Origin: Myxococcales bacterium
GTDB taxonomy: Bacteria; Myxococcota_A; Polyangia; Polyangiales; Polyangiaceae
Reading direction: 5' to 3'
DNA: 5,195 nt
Assembly (NCBI GenBank): GCA_016712525.1
Contig: JADJQX010000010.1
Span: 1-5,195 of the forward strand
The translations under genes and the position numbers were made by a program. Shown here piece by piece: positions 1 to 3,805 of this stretch. Each line of letters begins with the position of its first letter. Within the stretch, counting starts at the first letter, position 1. A model generated the notes under the pieces. The model worked only from the letters and a program-made list of their open reading frames with translations. It had not been told where the DNA came from and made no database searches.

Positions 1-3
1 ATC

Positions 4-20
4 CGATGTTCGATCCCCAT
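4..20. repeat. Left imperfect inverted repeat of the IS66 element
   Basis: Bases 4-20 pair with the reverse complement of 2383-2399 at 13 of 17 positions, including a perfect 9-base block GATCCCCAT at 12-20. The repeat lies 68 bases beyond the tnpC stop, where an IS66 terminus is expected. Whether it reaches the true tip is unknown because the window begins here. Confidence 0.5.
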
Positions 21-45
21 CCCGAACGTCGGGACGGACCTCTTG

Positions 46-60
46 TCGCCGTTTCGGCGA
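46..60. other. Small hairpin downstream of tnpC
   Basis: TCGCCG (46-51), loop TTT, CGGCGA (55-60) form a perfect 6-bp stem 28 bases past the tnpC stop. A second short stem, CCCGA/TCGGG with a 3-base loop, occurs at 21-33. On the minus strand no T-run follows either stem, so they could be subterminal structure of the IS or a weak transcription end. Neither role is proven. Confidence 0.35.
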
Positions 61-88
61 TGTGATTGGCGCGGCTCGGTTGAGGACG

Positions 89-1651
89 TTACTCGGTGTG
101 GGTGGTCGCGCGTTGACGACGCGCGTACTCGCGCGGCGTGAGCTCGGAGAGGCGCCCGTGGGGCGTCGTTCGCAACGCCTCCAGCGTGTCGAGCAGGTAC
201 TGCCGCGGGTTGATCCCGAGGCGGCGGCAACTCAACATCAGACTCCACAGTACGCATCCGTGTTCGGCGCCCTCGAACGAGCCGCGAAAGACCCACGCGT
301 TTCGTCCCAGCACCACGTGCCTCAGGAGACGTTCGCTCGCATTGTTCGTCCACGGAATGTCGCCGTCGGTGAGGAAGCGCGTGAGCCCCTCCCAGTGCCG
401 CAAGACGTAGTCGAACGCCTCCGCCATCGGCGTGCGAGGCCACAGCCTCAGCCGCTCGGTGCGCAACCAGGTGTGGAACGCCTCGAAGCGCGGGCGCAGC
501 ACCGTTTCGCGCTCCCGTTGTCGCGCCAGGGGGTCGAGGTCTTGCCACCGTCGCTCGTGACGGGCGAGGTCCTGGTAGAAGCCCAGCGCGTGATCGGCGT
601 GTTCCCGATCGGTCGCGCGCGCGTCGTAGAAGTTGCGCCGTGCGTGCGCGTTGCAGAGCGCGACGACCAGGTGGAGCGACGCGCTCACCGTGCCCAGATG
701 CACCTTCGCCGCGTCGCAGATCACGATGCCGTTGAAGCCCACGAAGCCTTCCAGCACATGGGCCGCGGTGTCGGCCTTGAGCGCGCGAAACACGACGTGC
801 TCCTGCCCGTGCAGAACGTAGATCGTGCGTCGCGCGCAGTGGGGGCTCGCGAAGATCTGGACGCCCGTGCCGTCGATCCCGACGACGCCCTTCGAGCTCA
901 GCACCTCGTGCTCCATCGTCGCGACCACGGGCGCCAACAGGGACCCCACGCGACCCGACACGCGGGAGAGCGTCCCACGATCGATCGACAGGCCCTCCCG
1001 CTCGAACACGCTCACGAGGCGATGGAACGGCAGGTGATCGTGGAAGTGCGCCACGACCGTGTCGACCGCGAGCGTGGCGCCGACGGGCCCGGCGCCGGTG
1101 CTCGGCGGCTCGGGCGGTGGCGCGATCACGACGCCGTTCTGCTTGCACGCGCCACAGGCGAACTTGCGCCGGTGCGTCGTGACGCGGCGGTAGCGCGCGG
1201 GCTCGCGCTCGATCACCGTACGCGTCTCCTCGCCAATCGCGACCAACGCCGTCCCACAACACGCGCAGGTCGTGGACTCGGGATCGAGGACGACGTGTTC
1301 GTCCGTCACGCACGCGGGGTCCAGCTCCAACCGCGCGCGGCGGCGTCGCGACGACGCGCCGCGTTCGTGCTCCCGGACCTTCCGTTTGCGTGACGACTCC
1401 GGTTCGGTGGGGGGCGTGCCGTCGGAAGGCGCCGACAGGTCCAGCCCCGGCAACACCAGCTCCTCGGGCGTGACGCGTTCGCTCCGCACGCCGAAGAGCG
1501 CGCGGCGAACGCGTGCGAGCTCGAACTCCTTGCGCAACAGCTCGAGCTGGAGCTCGGCGATCGTCGCGTCGCGCGCGGCCAGCAGGCGCTCCTGGGCTTC
1601 GATTTGCCCTTGCAGCAACGCGATCGTCGCGACGGCCTCGTCCAGCTCCAC
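89..1651 (-). CDS. tnpC: IS66-family DDE transposase TnpC
   Basis: This 520-residue protein is the catalytic transposase that cuts and joins the IS66 ends; its length is typical of the family. Residues 1-50 form a leucine-rich, probably coiled-coil N-terminus. A basic linker (about 87-107) precedes the IS66 zinc-binding domain with C129-A-C-C132 and C166-G-A-C169. The DDE core follows: D260 in GIDGTGVQIF, D313 in VICDAAKVH, the conserved CNAHARRNF block at 333-341, and E440 in TNNASERLLRHVVLGRNAW. The C-terminal IS66 segment (about 450-500) is present. The first D lies in IDGT rather than the commoner ADET. The start is GTG at 1651; an in-frame TGA sits three codons upstream, so no earlier start is possible. 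No strong Shine-Dalgarno is visible. It lies 50 bases after tnpB, probably in one transcript. The frame is intact and ends with TAA. Confidence 0.93.
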   Translation of the reverse strand: MELDEAVATIALLQGQIEAQERLLAARDATIAELQLELLRKEFELARVRRALFGVRSERVTPEELVLPGLDLSAPSDGTPPTEPESSRKRKVREHERGASSRRRRARLELDPACVTDEHVVLDPESTTCACCGTALVAIGEETRTVIEREPARYRRVTTHRRKFACGACKQNGVVIAPPPEPPSTGAGPVGATLAVDTVVAHFHDHLPFHRLVSVFEREGLSIDRGTLSRVSGRVGSLLAPVVATMEHEVLSSKGVVGIDGTGVQIFASPHCARRTIYVLHGQEHVVFRALKADTAAHVLEGFVGFNGIVICDAAKVHLGTVSASLHLVVALCNAHARRNFYDARATDREHADHALGFYQDLARHERRWQDLDPLARQRERETVLRPRFEAFHTWLRTERLRLWPRTPMAEAFDYVLRHWEGLTRFLTDGDIPWTNNASERLLRHVVLGRNAWVFRGSFEGAEHGCVLWSLMLSCRRLGINPRQYLLDTLEALRTTPHGRLSELTPREYARRQRATTHTE

Positions 1652-1701
1652 GCGCGGTCAACGCGTCTCGACGGGACGAAATTCCGGGGGGCGTACGATT
1701 T

Positions 1702-2028
1702 TCAGGGGGTGCGTCGCGTGAAGCCCGCCAGCAGCACCGGGAGCTCGCGCGGTTCGAGTTTCACCGAGCGGTCGGTGGGCTGAACGGCGACGGGGAGCTG
1801 GAAGCGGCCACGGTCCAGGCGCTTGTACAGAATCACCAGCCCCGAGCCGTCGTGGAAGAGCATCTTGCAGCGCGTCCGATCGCGGTTGACGAAGAGCACG
1901 ACGGCGCTGCGAAGCGCGTCGAGTCCGAGCTCGTCGTGGGCGATCGCCACCAGCCGGTCGAAGGAGTTGCGCAGGTGGACGGTGCCCAGCGCGGCATAGA
2001 CGGGACGCGTGGCGGGCAGCAGGATCAC
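1702..2028 (-). CDS. tnpB: IS66 accessory protein TnpB (Orf2 family)
   Basis: This 108-residue protein matches the IS66 Orf2/TnpB family in length and pattern: an N-terminal MILLPATRPVYAALG segment (usual form 'rVyla.g.tdmRks'), then LRNSFDRLVAIA, VVLFVNRDRTRCKMLFHDG, and the signature SGLVILYKRLDRGRFQLP at about 62-79. This TnpB is unrelated to the RNA-guided TnpB of IS200/IS605. It is required for transposition of several IS66 elements, but its biochemical role is not established. The GTG start at 2028 overlaps the tnpA stop in the sequence GTGA, which suggests translational coupling. The usual R in 'DMRKS' is retained as LRNS. The frame is intact. Confidence 0.9.
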   Translation of the reverse strand: MILLPATRPVYAALGTVHLRNSFDRLVAIAHDELGLDALRSAVVLFVNRDRTRCKMLFHDGSGLVILYKRLDRGRFQLPVAVQPTDRSVKLEPRELPVLLAGFTRRTP

Positions 2029-2342
2029 GACGCCTCCAGCACGCGCAGGAATGCGGCGAGTGTGGCGGGCTCGAGGTGCGTGGGGAAGCGCAGCGTGCGG
2101 CCGTCGCGCAGCCCCAGCTCACACAGGGCAGGCGCTTCCAGCGTGATCGGGACCAGACGCGGGGCGGTGCGGGCCGCGGGCTCGGGACGAAGCCGACGCC
2201 GCCATGCGTAGAGGGTCGGGGCCTTGAGGTTGTGCTCGGCCGCGTAGGCACGAGCGCTCAGGCCACTGCGCGTCCACGCCGTGACGTGAGCGCGCCAGAA
2301 CTCGGGGTCGCCCGAAGGCGACGGGGATCGGGGAGATCGCAT
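2025..2342 (-). CDS. tnpA: IS66 accessory protein TnpA, helix-turn-helix
   Basis: This 105-residue protein is the first gene of the IS66 operon. Residues 11-50 carry the familiar pattern FWRAHVTAWTRSGLSARAYA...LKAPTLYAWRRRL, a transposase-8/TnpA-like helix-turn-helix in which SGLS starts the domain and WRRRL closes the recognition helix. The protein presumably binds the IS ends or the operon promoter. The C-terminal half (LVPITLEAP...LRDGRTLRFPTHLEPATLAAFLRVLEAS) is the small domain usual in the family. It starts at ATG 2342, with a GAAGG motif about ten bases upstream on the minus strand. Its TGA overlaps the GTG start of tnpB. The Arg/Ser/Pro-rich first ten residues are not conserved family sequence. 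Confidence 0.87.
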   Translation of the reverse strand: MRSPRSPSPSGDPEFWRAHVTAWTRSGLSARAYAAEHNLKAPTLYAWRRRLRPEPAARTAPRLVPITLEAPALCELGLRDGRTLRFPTHLEPATLAAFLRVLEAS

Positions 2343-2366
2343 CGTCCCCAGACCTTCTCAACAATA

Positions 2367-2401
2367 CGCAATGCGATCTGCCATGGGGATCTTGCATTGC
2401 G
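2367..2401. repeat. 8-bp inverted repeat at the tnpA-proximal end of IS66
   Basis: CGCAATGC at 2367-2374 is the exact reverse complement of GCATTGCG at 2394-2401, with 19 bases between them. It straddles the terminal repeat upstream of tnpA, where the promoter and the TnpA or transposase binding sites would be expected. It may be an operator or a subterminal binding site; chance is not excluded for so short a match. I saw no convincing -35/-10 pair here. Confidence 0.3.
2383..2399. repeat. Right imperfect inverted repeat of the IS66 element
   Basis: This is the partner of 4-20, with 13 of 17 positions identical in inverted orientation and the shared core ATGGGGATC at 2383-2391. It lies 40 bases upstream of the tnpA start. 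Coding character in the plus-strand remnant begins immediately after it, which supports an IS boundary near 2400. Confidence 0.5.
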
Positions 2402-2754
2402 CCCAACGCCGCACGCTGCGGGCGCATCGGCGCCGCGCTCGACAAGGTCTATGGCGACATCGAGCGCCCACGACCCGCCTCAAGCTCGCCGAAGCCTCCC
2501 GCCTCATCCTCGAAGACTCCGGGACGCGCGCCGTCGACGACGCCTACGAAGAGTCCACCCGGCGCATCGCGCGGGGCGTCCTCCCGCCCGATAGCTACGC
2601 CAACGTGCGGCGCCACGGTGAAGCCCACGGTGAGTCCATCATCCAGGGCCGCGCCCGCGCGCAGAAGGTCCGCGCCAGGAAGGCCAAGGCCCCGAAGGCC
2701 GACCCCGCCACCGCCGTGAAGGTCACGTCCGACGTCACCCCGCCAACGACGTGA
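2402..2754 (+). pseudogene. 3' remnant of an unrecognised resident gene, 5' end lost and frameshifted
   Basis: From about 2471 to the TGA at 2752 one plus-strand frame has strong G/C-ending codons and a natural protein composition, reading TRLKLAEASRLILEDSG, then an acidic-basic segment (AVDDAYEESTRRIARGVLPP), then YANVRRHGEAHGES and a Lys/Arg/Ala-rich tail (RARAQKVRARKAKAPKA). Just upstream, 2402-2467 reads best in another frame (RIGAALDKVYGDIER). Adding one base near 2468 joins the two as DIER-P-TTRLKLAEA, so a C was probably lost from a C-run. No start codon of its own remains: the only in-frame ATG codons (2371, 2383) fall within the IS66 end. I do not recognise the family. The basic tail could bind nucleic acid, but that is speculation. 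It lies directly between the two insertion sequences. Confidence 0.5.
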
Positions 2755-2815
2755 GCGCCCAGAACAAGACACCGGAACCCACGACGCCTGACGGGCGCTC
2801 CACCCCCCACCCGTA

Positions 2816-2838
2816 CGCTCCCGGGCGGCCCGGGAGCG
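2816..2838 (+). terminator. Strong GC hairpin after the remnant gene
   Basis: CGCTCCCGGG (2816-2825), loop CGG, CCCGGGAGCG (2829-2838) form a perfect 10-bp stem 61 bases after the TGA of the remnant gene. The position suits a transcription terminator for that gene. No T-run follows, so it is not a textbook intrinsic terminator, although such U-poor hairpins are common in very GC-rich genomes. From 2839 to the second IS the DNA is only a C-rich tract. Confidence 0.45.
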
Positions 2839-2861
2839 CCTCTCGATCGGAGCCCCCTCCC

Positions 2862-2897
2862 CCGCCCTCCCCCGCCTACGTGGTCGCGACCAGTCTC
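2862..2897. repeat. Left terminal inverted repeat of the second IS
   Basis: This matches the reverse complement of 5161-5195, with one additional C in the C-run at 2869-2873. The inner 28 bases are identical. It contains the perfect 12-bp palindrome TGGTCGCGACCA at 2881-2892. The transposase start codon lies 90 bases inside. Confidence 0.92.
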
Positions 2898-2974
2898 GTC
2901 GCAACTACTTTGATTTCGGGGCTCTGGAGCTCTTGGGAAACCTCGTCGGTCACAGGATCCTTCCGGTGCCAACC
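2898..2974 (+). promoter_or_regulatory. Leader between the left terminal repeat and the transposase
   Basis: This short tract is less GC-rich than its surroundings (for example CTACTTTGATTTCG at 2905-2918) and must hold whatever drives transposase transcription if the promoter is internal. TTTGAT at 2909 could be part of a -35 box, but I see no matching -10 element at a proper distance. The assignment rests on position only. Confidence 0.25.
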
Positions 2975-2981
2975 AAGGAGG
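2975..2981 (+). promoter_or_regulatory. Shine-Dalgarno site of the second transposase
   Basis: AAGGAGG lies five bases before ATG 2987, a near-perfect anti-16S match at ideal spacing. It fixes the transposase start at 2987 rather than the upstream in-frame ATG at 2933, which has no comparable site. Confidence 0.85.
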
Positions 2982-2986
2982 TTCCC

Positions 2987-3805
2987 ATGACCGACGAGCG
3001 CCAGGAGTCTACTTCACCGATTCGCATTTCCACCACCCCCACGAGCCGCAAAGATCCACCGCCGTGGACCCCGCAGGCCACGATGCTCCTGACCGCGTGG
3101 CAGTCCTGGGGACTGGTCGACTCCCTGCGCGCGCTGCGCTGGGAGCGTTCGAGCAAGCAGTTCGAAGCCGTCGATCTCACCCTCGTCCTGCTCCTCGTCA
3201 GCCTGAGCCACGAGCGTTCCGTGCGCGGGTTCTTCCGCCACCTGGGGCCTCACGGACCGATGTTCGCCGCCCTGTGGGGACGGCGCAAGCTGCCCACGCG
3301 CTCGGGCTTCATGGCCCTGCTCAAGGCCGTCGACGCGCCGCTCCTGGACTCCTTGCGGGCCCTCTTTTCGTCCGACCTCGCCGCGCGGGTTCCGCCCGAG
3401 GGACTGCTCGGTTTGATCGATCGCGAAAACCGCCGGTGGCGCCTGTTCGACTTTGATCCGACCCACCTGGCGTCGTTGCAAGCCCCCGCCGTCGACGACC
3501 CGATGCGTCCGCCGGTGCAGCGCCCGCGCGCCGCGAGCACGGCGGGGCGTTCGGGGCGCAAACGCGCCGATGCGATTCGCACGCGGACGGCCGTGCTTCT
3601 GGCGCACGCGGGGATGTGGCTCCCGGAATGGCCCAGCCGGGCAACGGGCACCGCGCGGCGCTGCTCGATCAGGGCTGTACCCAGATCGTGGCCTTGTGCC
3701 GCGCGGTCCGCGTCGAGCTGGGCTCGGTCGTCGTGCGCGCGGATGGCGAGTTCGGTTCGCAGGCGTCGATCGCGCAGATCGCGGGGCATCAGGTCGGGTG
3801 GTTGA
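2987..3805 (+). CDS. IS4-like DDE transposase, N-terminal part (frameshifted)
   Basis: This frame encodes the first 217 residues of the transposase, followed by out-of-frame junk to a TGA at 3805. Residues 1-25 are Ser/Thr/Pro-rich. Residues 27-130 are helical (WTPQATMLLTAWQSWGL, LTLVLLLVSLSHERSVRGFF, LGPHGPMFAALWGRRKLPTRSGF) and resemble the N-terminal DNA-binding region of IS4-type transposases. The first catalytic Asp is probably D157 (or D155) in WRLFDFDPTH. The basic stretch RKRADAIRTRTAVLLAHAGMW (190-210) precedes the break. After WLPEWPS at 211-217 the family continues with PGNG, which is found only in the -1 frame from 3637. No canonical slippery heptamer is present there, so this looks like loss of one C. 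A single joined protein would exceed 700 residues. The 5' part alone lacks the second Asp and the Glu and cannot be catalytic. Confidence 0.8.
   Translation: MTDERQESTSPIRISTTPTSRKDPPPWTPQATMLLTAWQSWGLVDSLRALRWERSSKQFEAVDLTLVLLLVSLSHERSVRGFFRHLGPHGPMFAALWGRRKLPTRSGFMALLKAVDAPLLDSLRALFSSDLAARVPPEGLLGLIDRENRRWRLFDFDPTHLASLQAPAVDDPMRPPVQRPRAASTAGRSGRKRADAIRTRTAVLLAHAGMWLPEWPSRATGTARRCSIRAVPRSWPCAARSASSWARSSCARMASSVRRRRSRRSRGIRSGG

Larger units (their letters stand above)
1..2400 (-). mobile_element. IS66-family insertion sequence, apparently complete or nearly so
   Basis: Three consecutive minus-strand genes match the canonical IS66 set: a small helix-turn-helix protein (TnpA), the roughly 110-residue IS66 Orf2 protein (TnpB) and the large DDE transposase (TnpC). 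No passenger gene is present. Imperfect inverted repeats lie outside the genes at 4-20 and 2383-2399, so the outer limits given are approximate. The left tip coincides with the window start, which means the 8-bp target duplication usual for this family cannot be tested. All three reading frames are open, so the element could be active. At its right end it abuts a coding remnant that has no 5' part, which suggests insertion into that gene. The family assignment is firm; the exact ends are inferred. Confidence 0.85.

Noticed and set aside
62..1393. A 443-codon open frame on the plus strand opposite tnpC
   Set aside because: It is antisense to an intact, motif-complete IS66 transposase. Its Arg/Ala/Val-rich low-information composition is typical of a shadow frame in GC-rich DNA, and no family motif or ribosome site is seen.
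1702..2028. TnpB as an RNA-guided nuclease with an omega RNA
   Set aside because: The name is shared, but this is the small IS66 Orf2 protein with no RuvC motifs or zinc ribbon; it is unrelated to IS200/IS605 TnpB.
1658..2251. A 197-codon minus-strand frame overlapping tnpA and tnpB
   Set aside because: It is out of frame with both recognised IS66 proteins, is rich in Arg/Pro/Ser, and has no recognisable motif.
2449..2904. A 151-codon Gly/Arg-rich minus-strand frame in the inter-IS region
   Set aside because: The plus strand shows stronger G/C-ending codons and a more balanced composition. This frame also runs across the hairpin and into the left terminal repeat of the second IS.
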